This document shows positions 30,211-39,293 of a stretch of 64,000 bases of DNA, one piece after another. Each line of letters begins with the position of its first letter. Positions within the stretch are counted from its first letter, which is position 1. The notes below the pieces were generated by a model. That model was given only the letters and a program-made list of their open reading frames with translations, was not told where the DNA came from and did not search any database. The DNA comes from an uncultured Pelagibacteraceae bacterium (GTDB lineage: Bacteria > Pseudomonadota > Alphaproteobacteria > Pelagibacterales > Pelagibacteraceae): NCBI GenBank assembly GCA_902612345.1, contig CACMDE010000006.1, forward strand, positions 1 through 64,000, read 5' to 3'. Position numbers and translations under genes: made by a program.

Positions 30211-31362
30211 ATGAAATATCTAATAAAATTTTATACAATAATTATATTTTCAATTATCTTTAGCTTAAATTCATCTGCAGCTGAAAAAATCAAAATTGGC
30301 CTCGTTATACCTTTGTCAGGAGAAAATAAAGATCTTGGTCAGAGCATATTAAAGTCTGTAAGGCTTGCTATAAATGATATTAATGATAGTAAAATTTTAA
30401 TAGTACCAAAGGATAATCAAAATAATCCAGATCGTACATTTGAAGTCTCTAAAGAACTCTACGATGAGGGTATCAAAATAATTATTGGTCCCATTTTTAA
30501 AAAAAATACTCTAAAATTAAATAAATTAAATGATGATTTAATATTTTTGTCATTTACCAATAAGATTGATAAATCAGATAAAAATATTATTAGTACAGGA
30601 GTTAACTCAATTTCTCAATTTAATGCGATTAAAAAATTTCAGACATTAAATAAACTTGAAAGAAGCTTCTTGTTTTCCCCCAATACTGAGATTCTTAAGG
30701 AAATTAAGATAGGTTTAAAAAAATCTAAAATAAAATTAAAAGATAAATTTTTTTATGATCCAGATCCAACTTTAATCACGAAACAGATTGAGGATGTTAC
30801 AAGATATAGAGTTAGAAAACAAAATTTGGAAGATGAAATTAAAAGAATTGAAGACTCAGATGAGATTAATAAAGAAAAAAAATTAGCACAACTCGCAAAG
30901 CTAGATACTATAGGTGGTATTAATTTTGACTCGGTAATTATAGCCGATTTTGAGGAAGACTTAAAAAGTGTTGCCACATCTTTAATATACACAGACATAC
31001 CACCGACTAGAGTTACATATATTACATTAAATCAATGGTTTGATAAAAGCTTGTTAAATGAAACTATGATACAGCCAATTTATTTTCCATCAGTAAATTA
31101 CGAAAATTATATTAATTACCTCAATAAATATAATAACAATTTTCAAAGTAATTCAAATCAAATAGCATTTTTAAGTTACGATGTAACAGGTCTAGTTTAT
31201 TATCTACTTTTCAAAAATAACTTTAGTGTAGATAGTAAAATTTTTTACAAAAAAAATTCTTTTAAAGGAAAAACAGGTATATTTGAAATCGATAAAAATA
31301 TTATAACACATCAGCTCAATTTTTATGTAATTGAAAAAAAGAAAATTAAAAAAATTTTTTAA
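30211..31362 (+). CDS. Periplasmic binding-fold protein, LpoA-like (penicillin-binding protein activator family)
   Basis: A 383-residue exported protein with an N-terminal signal peptide (about 1-23, ending SSAAEK). No lipobox Cys is seen. The rest has the type 1 periplasmic-binding fold (IKIGLVIPLSGENKDLGQSI, IIIGPIFKKNT, FLSYDVTGLVYYL). Beside rsmI this fold usually marks LpoA/LppC-type activators of peptidoglycan synthases. A branched-chain amino-acid binding protein is the alternative, but no ABC transporter genes are adjacent. A charged helical insert sits at about residues 205-230. The 3' end overlaps convergent rdgB by 17 bases. Confidence 0.75.
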   Translation: MKYLIKFYTIIIFSIIFSLNSSAAEKIKIGLVIPLSGENKDLGQSILKSVRLAINDINDSKILIVPKDNQNNPDRTFEVSKELYDEGIKIIIGPIFKKNTLKLNKLNDDLIFLSFTNKIDKSDKNIISTGVNSISQFNAIKKFQTLNKLERSFLFSPNTEILKEIKIGLKKSKIKLKDKFFYDPDPTLITKQIEDVTRYRVRKQNLEDEIKRIEDSDEINKEKKLAQLAKLDTIGGINFDSVIIADFEEDLKSVATSLIYTDIPPTRVTYITLNQWFDKSLLNETMIQPIYFPSVNYENYINYLNKYNNNFQSNSNQIAFLSYDVTGLVYYLLFKNNFSVDSKIFYKKNSFKGKTGIFEIDKNIITHQLNFYVIEKKKIKKIF

Positions 31363-31945
31363 TTTTTTTAAAAGCTTTGTATCTGTGATCTATTTTAGAT
31401 TTTTTTTTAAATAACATCTGACCAAATGTAATTTTATAACCATTAGGAACAAAAATTGGATCATATCCAAAACCATTTACTCCTTTTGGTTTTGGTGAAA
31501 TAAAACCCTCTACCATTCCTTGGGATTGATAATATTTGTTATTAGGCCAAAAAATCGTCAAGGCACATATAAACCTACATTTTATATTTTTATTTTTATT
31601 AATTTTCTTTTTTTTAAGTTCCCTGTATACTTTTCTTATTGCTAGATTAAAATCTGATTTACGACCAGCCCATCGAGCTGAATATATACCAGGTAATTTT
31701 CCCAAAATATCAATTTCAAGTCCAGAGTCGTCAGCTAAACAAACTTCATTAGTTTTTTTAGAATAATATTTTGCTTTAATTAGTGAATTTTCCAAAAATG
31801 AGCGTCCGGTTTCTTTAGGGCTTTTAATTTTTAACCTTTTAGGTGTATGTAAAATAATATTTTTAGGTATCAATTTCCTAATTTCTCTCACTTTTCCTTG
31901 ATTATTTGACCCTAAAATCAATTTATTAATTTTTTTTTTATACAT
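31346..31945 (-). CDS. rdgB: XTP/dITP diphosphohydrolase (RdgB/HAM1)
   Basis: Hydrolyses non-canonical purine triphosphates (dITP, XTP), keeping them out of DNA and RNA. The 199-residue protein has LILGSNNQGKVREI, the ADDSGLEIDILGKLPGIYSARWAG motif region and GFGYDPIFVP, all diagnostic. It is divergent from grpE with only 35 bases between start codons. Confidence 0.97.
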   Translation of the reverse strand: MYKKKINKLILGSNNQGKVREIRKLIPKNIILHTPKRLKIKSPKETGRSFLENSLIKAKYYSKKTNEVCLADDSGLEIDILGKLPGIYSARWAGRKSDFNLAIRKVYRELKKKKINKNKNIKCRFICALTIFWPNNKYYQSQGMVEGFISPKPKGVNGFGYDPIFVPNGYKITFGQMLFKKKSKIDHRYKAFKKIKKFF

Positions 31946-31980
31946 CTAGAAATTGTGAATTTTCTTACCATATACCGTTA

Positions 31981-32604
31981 ATGGAAAAAGAAAAGGTTGA
32001 AGAGCAAAATAATTCTAAAATTGAAGATTCATCAAATAAAGAAGATACCATCCAATCCTCTACAAAAGATGATGCTGATAATACTGAAAAAAGTCCAGAA
32101 GATAAAGTTTCTGATTTAGAGGAAAAGCTAGTTCGACAGTATGCTGAAATGGAAAATCAAAGGAGAAGGTATGAAAAAGAAAAAGACGATGCTTTTGAAT
32201 ATGGTGGATTTGCTTTAGCTAAAGAAACATTAAATTTAATCGATAACTTGGAAAGATCAAAAGTGACACTAGAAAATGACGAAGACTTAAAAAATTCAGA
32301 AGGTTTTGATAAAATTGTTAGTCACCTAGACATTATTTATAAAGACATGATATCAATACTTAAAAAAAATAATATTGTTGCCATTGAATGCATCGGAAAA
32401 AAACTTGATCCAAATCTTCATCAAGCAATGATGGAGATTGATGATGAGAATAAAGAAAATGGAATAATTTTACAGGAAATTCAAAAAGGCTTTATGATGA
32501 AAGATAGGCTGCTAAGACCATCTTTAGTTGGTGTAGCAAAAAAAACACATAAAAATGAGCAAATTCCTGATGAAAATAAGGAAAAAAATGATGAAAAAAA
32601 GTAA
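31981..32604 (+). CDS. grpE: Nucleotide exchange factor GrpE
   Basis: Releases ADP from DnaK. The 207-residue protein has an acidic, disordered N-terminus (about 1-45), a long coiled coil (DLEEKLVRQYAEMENQRRRYEKE) and a C-terminal beta domain (LDPNLHQAMMEI, GFMMKDRLLRPSLVGVA). It heads grpE-dnaK-dnaJ. hrcA, which often precedes grpE, is absent. Confidence 0.96.
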   Translation: MEKEKVEEQNNSKIEDSSNKEDTIQSSTKDDADNTEKSPEDKVSDLEEKLVRQYAEMENQRRRYEKEKDDAFEYGGFALAKETLNLIDNLERSKVTLENDEDLKNSEGFDKIVSHLDIIYKDMISILKKNNIVAIECIGKKLDPNLHQAMMEIDDENKENGIILQEIQKGFMMKDRLLRPSLVGVAKKTHKNEQIPDENKEKNDEKK

Positions 32605-32612
32605 GCAAATCC

Positions 32613-32641
32613 CTTGTAGATGGAAAAAATGAACATATATG
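32613..32641 (+). promoter_or_regulatory. Candidate heat-shock (RpoH-type) promoter of dnaK
   Basis: CTTG (32613-32616) and CATATATG (32634-32641) are separated by 17 bases, resembling the alphaproteobacterial RpoH form CTTG-N17-CYTAT as I recall it. The predicted start lies about 10 bases before the dnaK ATG, overlapping the GGAG ribosome site, which is unusually short and lowers confidence. Confidence 0.3.
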
Positions 32642-32657
32642 AGATGGAGAAAAAAAC

Positions 32658-34577
32658 ATGAGTAAAGTAATTGGAATAGACCTTGGAACAACAAACTCTT
32701 GCGTAGCCATAATGGATGGCACACAAGCTAAAGTTTTAGAAAATGCCGAAGGAGCGAGAACCACTCCCTCTGTTGTAGCTTTCAGTGACGAAGATGAAAA
32801 GTTAGTTGGTCAACCTGCAAAAAGGCAGGCTGTAACCAATCCAGAAAATACAATTTTTGCAGTAAAAAGATTGATAGGTAGAAATTTCGAAGATCCGACA
32901 GTAAAAAAAGATATTGAAACAGCTCCATACAAAATTATTAAGGCAGACAATAATGATGCTTGGATTGAAGCTAAAGGTAACAAATATTCGCCATCTCAAA
33001 TATCAGCATTCGTTTTACAGAAAATGAAAGAAACAGCTGAAAAATATTTAGGTCAAGCTGTAAGCAAAGCTGTAATTACTGTACCAGCCTATTTCAATGA
33101 TGCTCAAAGACAAGCAACTAAAGATGCGGGCAAGATAGCTGGCCTAGAAGTTTTAAGAATTATAAATGAGCCAACTGCTGCATCACTAGCATATGGTTTA
33201 GATAAAAAAACAAATAAAAAAATAGCTGTTTACGATTTAGGTGGGGGAACATTTGACGTGTCTATTCTAGAGTTAGGTGATGGAGTTTTTGAAGTTAAAT
33301 CTACGAATGGTGATACCTTTTTAGGTGGAGAAGATTTTGATAACACTATTGTAAATTATTTGTTAAGTGAATTTAAAAAAGAAAGTGGTATAGATTTAAA
33401 ATCAGATAAACTTGCATTACAAAGACTGAAGGAAGCTGCTGAAAAAGCAAAAATAGAATTATCTTCAGCAACTCAAACTGAAATAAACCTTCCATTTATT
33501 ACTGCGGATAAAACAGGGCCAAAACATATCAATCTAAAAATGACTAGAGCCAAACTTGAAGCTTTAGTTGAAGATTTAATATCAAGAACACTACCTCCAT
33601 GTAAAACAGCTCTGAAAGATGCTGGACTATCAGCAAGCGAAATTGATGAAATTATTCTAGTTGGTGGTATGACTAGAATGCCTAAAGTTATTGAAGAAGT
33701 TAAAAGTTTCTTTGGAAAAGATCCAAACAAATCTGTAAATCCTGACGAAGTTGTTGCTATGGGAGCAGCAATACAAGCAGGTGTTTTACAAGGAGATGTT
33801 AAAGATGTACTTTTACTAGATGTAACACCTCTATCTTTAGGTATTGAAACATTGGGAGGTGTATCTACAAAACTGATTGATAAAAACACAACTATTCCAA
33901 CAAAAAAAAGCCAGGTATTTTCAACTGCAGAAGATAACCAGCCAGCTGTATCAATAAGAGTTTTGCAAGGTGAAAGGGAAATGGCTTCAGATAATAAATT
34001 GCTAGGAAATTTTGAACTAGTTGGAATAGCTCCCGCACCAAGAGGTGTTCCACAGATTGAGGTTACATTTGATATAGATGCTAATGGAATTGTAAATGTT
34101 TCAGCTAAGGATAAGGGAACAGGAAAAGAACAAAAAATACAAATTCAAGCTTCCGGTGGTTTAAGTGATGAAGAAATTAATAAAATGGTGAAAGAAGCAG
34201 AGGCCAATAAAGATGCAGATAAGAAAAAAAGAGAAGCTGTTGATGTTAGAAATCAAGCTGATACTCTTCTCCATTCAACAGAAAAAAATCTTAAAGAACA
34301 TGGATCTAAAGTTTCAGATGCCGAAAAAAAAGCAATTGAAGATGGATCAGCTAATTTAAGAAATGCTTTAAAAGGAACAGACGTAGAAGAAATTAAAAAG
34401 AAAACTCAAGATCTTGTTCAAGCATCAATGAAGCTGGGTGAAGCAATATATAAATCTCAACAAAGTGCTAAACCTGAAGATAAAAAAGATACAAATAAAG
34501 AGGATAAAAAAGATGACAATGTTGTTGATGCTGATTTTGAGGAAGTAAAAGACGAGAATAAAGAAAAAAGCGCTTAA
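32658..34577 (+). CDS. dnaK: Chaperone DnaK (Hsp70)
   Basis: The central ATP-dependent Hsp70 chaperone. The 639-residue protein has the ATPase domain (1-380; [23 protein letters not shown]), the substrate-binding domain (about 390-505), a helical lid, and the conserved C-terminal tail [11 protein letters not shown]. The ribosome site GGAG lies eight bases before the ATG. It works with GrpE and DnaJ, encoded on either side. Confidence 0.99.
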   Translation: MSKVIGIDLGTTNSCVAIMDGTQAKVLENAEGARTTPSVVAFSDEDEKLVGQPAKRQAVTNPENTIFAVKRLIGRNFEDPTVKKDIETAPYKIIKADNNDAWIEAKGNKYSPSQISAFVLQKMKETAEKYLGQAVSKAVITVPAYFNDAQRQATKDAGKIAGLEVLRIINEPTAASLAYGLDKKTNKKIAVYDLGGGTFDVSILELGDGVFEVKSTNGDTFLGGEDFDNTIVNYLLSEFKKESGIDLKSDKLALQRLKEAAEKAKIELSSATQTEINLPFITADKTGPKHINLKMTRAKLEALVEDLISRTLPPCKTALKDAGLSASEIDEIILVGGMTRMPKVIEEVKSFFGKDPNKSVNPDEVVAMGAAIQAGVLQGDVKDVLLLDVTPLSLGIETLGGVSTKLIDKNTTIPTKKSQVFSTAEDNQPAVSIRVLQGEREMASDNKLLGNFELVGIAPAPRGVPQIEVTFDIDANGIVNVSAKDKGTGKEQKIQIQASGGLSDEEINKMVKEAEANKDADKKKREAVDVRNQADTLLHSTEKNLKEHGSKVSDAEKKAIEDGSANLRNALKGTDVEEIKKKTQDLVQASMKLGEAIYKSQQSAKPEDKKDTNKEDKKDDNVVDADFEEVKDENKEKSA

Positions 34578-34603
34578 AACAACTATTTGTCTATAATTTA
34601 TTT

Positions 34604-35731
34604 ATGGCAAAAAGAGACTATTACGAAGTTTTAGGTGTTAATAAATCAGCTTCTGCAGATCAAATTAAATCAGCCTATAGAAAATTAGCAGTAAAATATC
34701 ATCCAGATAAAAATCCAGATGACAAATCTGCAGAGGAAAAATTTAAAGAGGCTTCTGAAGCTTACCATGTCCTATCAAACTCGGAGAGAAAACAAAGTTA
34801 TGATAATTTTGGTCATGCTGCTTTTGAGAATGGAGGTAGAGGACAGGGTGGCTTTTCCAATTTTGACTTCTCAGAACACTTTTCAGATATTTTTGAGGAT
34901 TTTTTTGGAGAAGGTTTTGGCGGAGGTCGAAGAAGAGGAAGGAGAGCTAATTATAGAGGCTCTGACTTAAGATATGATTTATCAATTTCTTTGGAAGAAG
35001 CCTATAAAGGTAAAAAGCAAGATATCAAATTTTCTACATCTGAAAAATGCAATACTTGTAGTGGAAGTGGATCCAAACCTGGTCATGACGCAGGATCGTG
35101 CTCAATGTGTGGAGGACGAGGGCAAGTAAGATCTAGCCAAGGTTTTTTTACAGTACAACAAACCTGTCCTCAATGTGGTGGTGCTGGTGAAGAAATAACT
35201 CATCCATGTACAAGTTGTGGGGGACAAGGAAAAAAACAAGCAACTAAAAGATTGTCAGTGACAATACCAAAGGGTGTTGACGACGGTACGCGAATTAGAC
35301 TTTCAGGAAAAGGTGAAGCTGGTTCAAGAGGTGCTGGTAGTGGAGATTTGTATTTGTTTATAAATATCCATTCACACGAATTATTTAAAAGATCAGATGA
35401 AAACTTATTCTTTGAATTCCCTATATCTATAGCTGATGCAGCTCTTGGAACTTCAATTGAAATTCCTACAATTGATGGAAGTAAAGCAAAAATTAAAATA
35501 CCAGCAGGTACACAATCAGGTAAACAATTTAGATTAAGAGAAAAAGGAATGCCCCATATGAGAGGCGGTGGATATGGAGATCTTTATGTTCAGGTAAATA
35601 CAGAGGTTCCAGTTAATTTAAATAATGAGCAAAAAGAATTACTTGAAAAATTCAGAGTTATTGAAAATGATAAATCTAATCCAAGTATTAAAAAATTCTT
35701 TCAAAAAGCCAAAAGTTTCTGGAAAAACTAG
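34604..35731 (+). CDS. dnaJ: Chaperone DnaJ (Hsp40, type A)
   Basis: Delivers substrates to DnaK and stimulates its ATPase. The 375-residue protein has a J-domain with HPD in YHPDKNP, a Gly/Phe-rich linker (about 75-110), four zinc repeats ([32 protein letters not shown]), and the C-terminal substrate domains. It follows dnaK by 26 bases. Confidence 0.99.
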   Translation: MAKRDYYEVLGVNKSASADQIKSAYRKLAVKYHPDKNPDDKSAEEKFKEASEAYHVLSNSERKQSYDNFGHAAFENGGRGQGGFSNFDFSEHFSDIFEDFFGEGFGGGRRRGRRANYRGSDLRYDLSISLEEAYKGKKQDIKFSTSEKCNTCSGSGSKPGHDAGSCSMCGGRGQVRSSQGFFTVQQTCPQCGGAGEEITHPCTSCGGQGKKQATKRLSVTIPKGVDDGTRIRLSGKGEAGSRGAGSGDLYLFINIHSHELFKRSDENLFFEFPISIADAALGTSIEIPTIDGSKAKIKIPAGTQSGKQFRLREKGMPHMRGGGYGDLYVQVNTEVPVNLNNEQKELLEKFRVIENDKSNPSIKKFFQKAKSFWKN

Positions 35732-35769
35732 ACTAATTTATATAGTCTATTCATAATTAACTCTATTAA

Positions 35770-36543
35770 ATGAAAAAAATTAAATTAGCGATAACTGGAT
35801 GTATGGGTAGAATGGGACAGCAGATAATAAAATCTGCTAAATCAAATAGGAATTTTATAGTTACTGTTCTTACTGAAAATAGATTAATAAATAAAAAAAT
35901 TAATGGAATAAATATTACCTTAAATGATGAGAAAGCATTTAAAAAAGCTGATGTTATAATTGATTTTACAATTCCTAAATGCACATTTGAAGTTTTAAAA
36001 ATTGCATCAAAACTGAAAAAAAAAGTTGTTATAGGAACAACTGGTTTCACTAAAAAAGAAGAGAATTTAATTAAAAAATACTCGAGAAAAATACCTATTT
36101 TAAAAGCAGGAAATATGAGCTTGGGTATCAATCTCCTAATGTATTTAACAGAAATTGCGTCTGCTTCGCTTGGAAATAATTACCTAAGTAAAGTTTTTGA
36201 GGTACATCATAGACACAAAAAAGATCATCCATCAGGTACCGCCCTAATGTTAGGAAAAGGGATTGCGGTTGGTAAAAACAAGGATTTTTACAAACTTATG
36301 GGAAAAAAGTATTTAAATAAAAAATCTTTTCCATATGGAAAAAAAATTAATTTCAATTCAATAAGAAAAGGCGAAATAATTGGAGAGCATGAAGTAAAAT
36401 TCTCTAGTGGTAAAGAAATAATTACTCTAAATCATGAAGCATTTGATAGAGCTCTTTATTCTGAGGGAGCCTTAACAGCTGCTAAATGGTTAAGTAAAAA
36501 AAAAACAGGTTTTTATTCAATGCGTAACCTTTTAAATTTTTAA
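35770..36543 (+). CDS. dapB: 4-hydroxy-tetrahydrodipicolinate reductase
   Basis: The second committed enzyme of the lysine/meso-diaminopimelate pathway, feeding peptidoglycan synthesis. The 257-residue protein has the nucleotide loop GCMGRMGQ near the N-terminus and the substrate motif HHRHKKDHPSGTA. That motif has His where most family members have Ala before PSGTA. Two bases separate it from nth. Confidence 0.96.
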   Translation: MKKIKLAITGCMGRMGQQIIKSAKSNRNFIVTVLTENRLINKKINGINITLNDEKAFKKADVIIDFTIPKCTFEVLKIASKLKKKVVIGTTGFTKKEENLIKKYSRKIPILKAGNMSLGINLLMYLTEIASASLGNNYLSKVFEVHHRHKKDHPSGTALMLGKGIAVGKNKDFYKLMGKKYLNKKSFPYGKKINFNSIRKGEIIGEHEVKFSSGKEIITLNHEAFDRALYSEGALTAAKWLSKKKTGFYSMRNLLNF

Positions 36544-36545
36544 TA

Positions 36546-37199
36546 ATGGATGAAGCTCAGAGAGCAAGAATTGTTCTTAAAAATTTAAATAAGATTTATC
36601 CAAAAACTCCTATTCCTCTAAAGCATAGAAACATATTTACATTATTAATATCTGTTCTTCTATCTGCACAATGCACAGATGTGAATGTGAACAACGTAAC
36701 AAAAGATATATATCCAAAATATAATAAACCTGATCACTTTGTTAAGCTTGGTAGAAAAAAGATTGAGAAATTAATAAGGAGTATAGGAATCTTTAGAATA
36801 AAAGCTAAAAGTGTTTATAATCTATCAAAAACTTTAGTAGAAAAATATAATGGGAAAGTACCAAAAACTTTTGAAGAACTAGAAGAGTTGCCGGGGGTAG
36901 GACATAAAACTGCTAGTGTAGTTATGTCTCAAGGGTTTGGATATCCAGCGTTTCCAGTAGACACACATATTCATAGACTTGCTCAACGATGGGGGCTTAC
37001 TAATGGAAAAGATGTGATTCAAACAGAAAAAGATTTAAAACGTTTATTTCCAAAAAAATATTGGAATAAACTTCACCTTCAAATTATTTATTACGGAAGA
37101 GAATTCTGTAAGGCAAGGGAATGTTATGGAATATCTTGTAAAATTTGTACTAGTTGTTATCCTAATAGAAAAAAACCAATGAAAACTAAGAAAGCTTAA
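36546..37199 (+). CDS. nth: Endonuclease III (DNA glycosylase/AP lyase)
   Basis: Removes oxidised pyrimidines and nicks abasic sites. The 217-residue protein has the helix-hairpin-helix with catalytic Lys (ELPGVGHKTA, K121) and catalytic Asp (FPVDTHIHR, D139). The C-terminal cluster region has five Cys (188, 193, 198, 201, 204). Their spacing does not match the usual C-x6-C-x2-C-x5-C, so the 4Fe-4S loop may be altered. It sits tightly between dapB and the PfkB gene. Confidence 0.95.
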   Translation: MDEAQRARIVLKNLNKIYPKTPIPLKHRNIFTLLISVLLSAQCTDVNVNNVTKDIYPKYNKPDHFVKLGRKKIEKLIRSIGIFRIKAKSVYNLSKTLVEKYNGKVPKTFEELEELPGVGHKTASVVMSQGFGYPAFPVDTHIHRLAQRWGLTNGKDVIQTEKDLKRLFPKKYWNKLHLQIIYYGREFCKARECYGISCKICTSCYPNRKKPMKTKKA

Positions 37200-37201
37200 T
37201 T

Positions 37202-38131
37202 ATGAAAATTTTAGGAATAGGAAATGCAATTGTTGATGTTATTTGTAAGGTTGACGATAGTTTTATCTCTCAACATGGATTAACAAAAAGTACGATGAAA
37301 TTAATTTTTGATGAAACTGAATTTAAAAAACTATTAACAAATTTAAAAATCGAAAAAACTGTTTCTGGAGGGTCGGTTGCTAACTCTATAGTAGGTATAT
37401 CTCAGCTAGGGAATAAAGTTGGTTTTATTGGTAAAGTTTCTGATGACGAATTTGGAAGTAAATATGAAGAGGGTTTAAAAAAAGAGAATGTAGAATATTT
37501 TTATTCTAGAAAGAAAGAGGAATTGCCAACTGGTACGTGCTTAATATTAATTACTCCAGACTCAGAAAGAACCATGTGCACATTTTTAGGAACAGCAGGA
37601 AAAATAAATGAAAATGATGTTAATACTGATGCAATAAAACAAAGTGAATTAATATTTTTAGAGGGTTACCTATGGGATGAAGGTGATCCTAAAAAAGCAT
37701 TTGATAAAGCCATTAGTAATGCAAACAAAGTTGCTATGTCACTTTCCGATCAATTTTGTGTGGATAGACATAAACCCCATTTTCTACAACTAGTAAAAAA
37801 TAAATTAGATATAACTTTTGCTAACGAGCAAGAAATAACATCACTAATTGACGCTAAAAATTTTAAAGAAGTAATAAGTTTTGCAAAACAATTAAATAAA
37901 TTAATGGTTATTACTAGAGGTGAAAAAGGTGCCATTGCAGTTCATCGTGAAGAAGCTGTTGAATGTGATGTGCGTCAAAACCTTAACATTGTAGATCTTA
38001 CAGGCGCAGGTGATCTTTTTGCCGCTGGATTTCTACATGGATATGTGAATAACTTATCAATCAAACAAAGTCTTGAAAAAGGCACTGAAATGTCATCTAA
38101 AATTATTCAACAAATAGGCGCGAGGATTTAG
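37202..38131 (+). CDS. PfkB-family sugar/nucleoside kinase (adenosine kinase-like)
   Basis: A ribokinase-fold kinase. The 309-residue protein has SGGSVANSIVGISQLG (PfkB signature 1 region), the GKVSDDEFG turn, and the anion-hole/catalytic motif NIVDLTGAGDLFAAGF with Asp as base. Similar alphaproteobacterial proteins are usually labelled adenosine kinase, but the substrate cannot be settled here. It follows nth by two bases, and its 3' end overlaps the ArfA-like gene on the other strand by 29 bases. Confidence 0.88.
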   Translation: MKILGIGNAIVDVICKVDDSFISQHGLTKSTMKLIFDETEFKKLLTNLKIEKTVSGGSVANSIVGISQLGNKVGFIGKVSDDEFGSKYEEGLKKENVEYFYSRKKEELPTGTCLILITPDSERTMCTFLGTAGKINENDVNTDAIKQSELIFLEGYLWDEGDPKKAFDKAISNANKVAMSLSDQFCVDRHKPHFLQLVKNKLDITFANEQEITSLIDAKNFKEVISFAKQLNKLMVITRGEKGAIAVHREEAVECDVRQNLNIVDLTGAGDLFAAGFLHGYVNNLSIKQSLEKGTEMSSKIIQQIGARI

Positions 38132-38234
38132 TTTTTTTCCTTTTGAAGCTTCCTTTGCCTTTTTTTGGTTTTACTTTTTTCTGACTAAATTTCTTTGATA
38201 AAAGATCTTTTGCGATAAAGTTTCTTTTTTTCAT
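38103..38234 (-). CDS. arfA: ArfA-like alternative ribosome-rescue factor (43 residues)
   Basis: A very small, highly basic protein starting MKKRNFIAKDLL. Its core KPKKGKGSFKRK matches the E. coli ArfA core KNKKGKGSYMRK. ArfA binds ribosomes stalled without a stop codon and recruits RF2 to release the peptide. The ATG overlaps the TGA of the upstream winged-helix gene (ATGA, 38231-38234), so translational coupling supports it being real. It ends with RLFVE and a stop inside the 3' end of the PfkB gene. E. coli ArfA is about 55-72 residues, so this is a minimal form. The assignment rests on one short motif plus size, charge and coupling. Confidence 0.72.
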   Translation of the reverse strand: MKKRNFIAKDLLSKKFSQKKVKPKKGKGSFKRKKTKSSRLFVE

Positions 38235-38797
38235 TTGGAAACCTCATAGCCATCTTTTGTATTCAAAATAAAATTATTATCACCGAAAGCTTCCATAATT
38301 TTTTTTCTTAATCGATAAATATGAGTTTCTACAGTGTGTGTCTCTAGATCACCAGATTGCTTCCAAACATTTTTTTGTAATTCTACACTTGAACATCCAA
38401 TTGTAGATTTATTGAGATAAATTAACAAATTTATTTCTCTTTCAGTTAATTTTAAAGAAACTTTTTCTTTAGAAATTATTCTTGAATTAGTATCTATTGT
38501 ATAAATGCCTATGTTAATATTGGATTTTATTTCATAGTTACTTTTTGACAAAAAAACATTTATCTGCTGTAGTAAGTTTTTAAGTTTGAAAGTCTTATTG
38601 TAATAAATAAAGTTTTTATAATTTCCTTTTAAATCAGGGGAAATAATTAATACTTCAGGGTTTTCATTTATATAAGCCTTAAAATCTCGATTATTTTCAT
38701 TAAAATTAATCAAATTAAAATTTAATTCCGATTTAATCTCATTTAATATTTCATATAATATAGGCAACTTTAATAAAGCAACATTAAATATATTCAT
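38231..38797 (-). CDS. Atypical response regulator with OmpR/PhoB-type winged helix
   Basis: A 188-residue regulator. The C-terminal half (about 100-186) is a clear OmpR-type winged helix: LTEREINLLIYL, ELQKNVW, ETHTVETHIYRLRKKI, LNTKDGYEV. The N-terminal half keeps the outline of a receiver domain, including KTFKLKNLL, which resembles the KPF-helix 5 region. It is short, and the expected phospho-acceptor Asp position reads PEVLIIS, without Asp. It probably works without phosphorylation. No sensor kinase gene is adjacent. It is coupled to the ArfA-like gene and divergent from an L,D-transpeptidase with one base between the start codons. Confidence 0.78.
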   Translation of the reverse strand: MNIFNVALLKLPILYEILNEIKSELNFNLINFNENNRDFKAYINENPEVLIISPDLKGNYKNFIYYNKTFKLKNLLQQINVFLSKSNYEIKSNINIGIYTIDTNSRIISKEKVSLKLTEREINLLIYLNKSTIGCSSVELQKNVWKQSGDLETHTVETHIYRLRKKIMEAFGDNNFILNTKDGYEVSK

Positions 38798-38798
38798 A

Positions 38799-39293
38799 AT
38801 GATAATTAGATTAAATAAAAATATTATTAGTATAGATCAATTTAAACTAAAATGTTCGATAGGAAAAGCTGGAATTGGAAAAAAAATAAAAGAAGGTGAT
38901 AAAATTACTCCAAAAGGAGGTTATTATTTAGACAAATTGTATTACAGAAAAGATAGAATAAAAAATTTAAGAACGAAATTAAATTTAAAAATTATAAAGA
39001 AAAATATGGGGTGGTCAGATGATCCTAATTCAAGTAATTATAATCAACCATTTACGATTAAAAAAAAATATAAATATTCTCATGAAAAACTTTACATAAA
39101 AGACCATAAATATGATTTGATTATTCCGATTAAGTATAACTTCAATAAACCAATTAAAAATAAGGGAAGTGCTATCTTTTTTCATTTGACAAAAAATTAT
39201 AAACCTACTGCGGGATGTATTGCATTAAAAAAAAAAGATTTTTTAGTTATGTTAAATTTAATTGATAAAAAAACAAAAATTTTAATATCTTAG
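38799..39293 (+). CDS. L,D-transpeptidase (YkuD) domain protein
   Basis: The 164-residue protein has the YkuD catalytic signature FFHLTKNYKPTAGCIALKKKDF, with His and nucleophilic Cys. Such enzymes make 3-3 peptidoglycan crosslinks or attach proteins to the wall. No signal peptide or membrane segment is visible, as in a group of short YkuD proteins of unclear export. Its start is one base from the divergent regulator's start, and its stop overlaps yggS by four bases on the opposite strand. Confidence 0.85.
   Translation: MIIRLNKNIISIDQFKLKCSIGKAGIGKKIKEGDKITPKGGYYLDKLYYRKDRIKNLRTKLNLKIIKKNMGWSDDPNSSNYNQPFTIKKKYKYSHEKLYIKDHKYDLIIPIKYNFNKPIKNKGSAIFFHLTKNYKPTAGCIALKKKDFLVMLNLIDKKTKILIS

Noticed and set aside
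38141-38152. GAAGCTTC palindrome near the ArfA-like gene as a possible terminator or RNase III hairpin
   Set aside because: It has no loop and no adjacent T run on the minus strand, so it cannot form a convincing terminator. The E. coli-type arfA hairpin control is not shown here.
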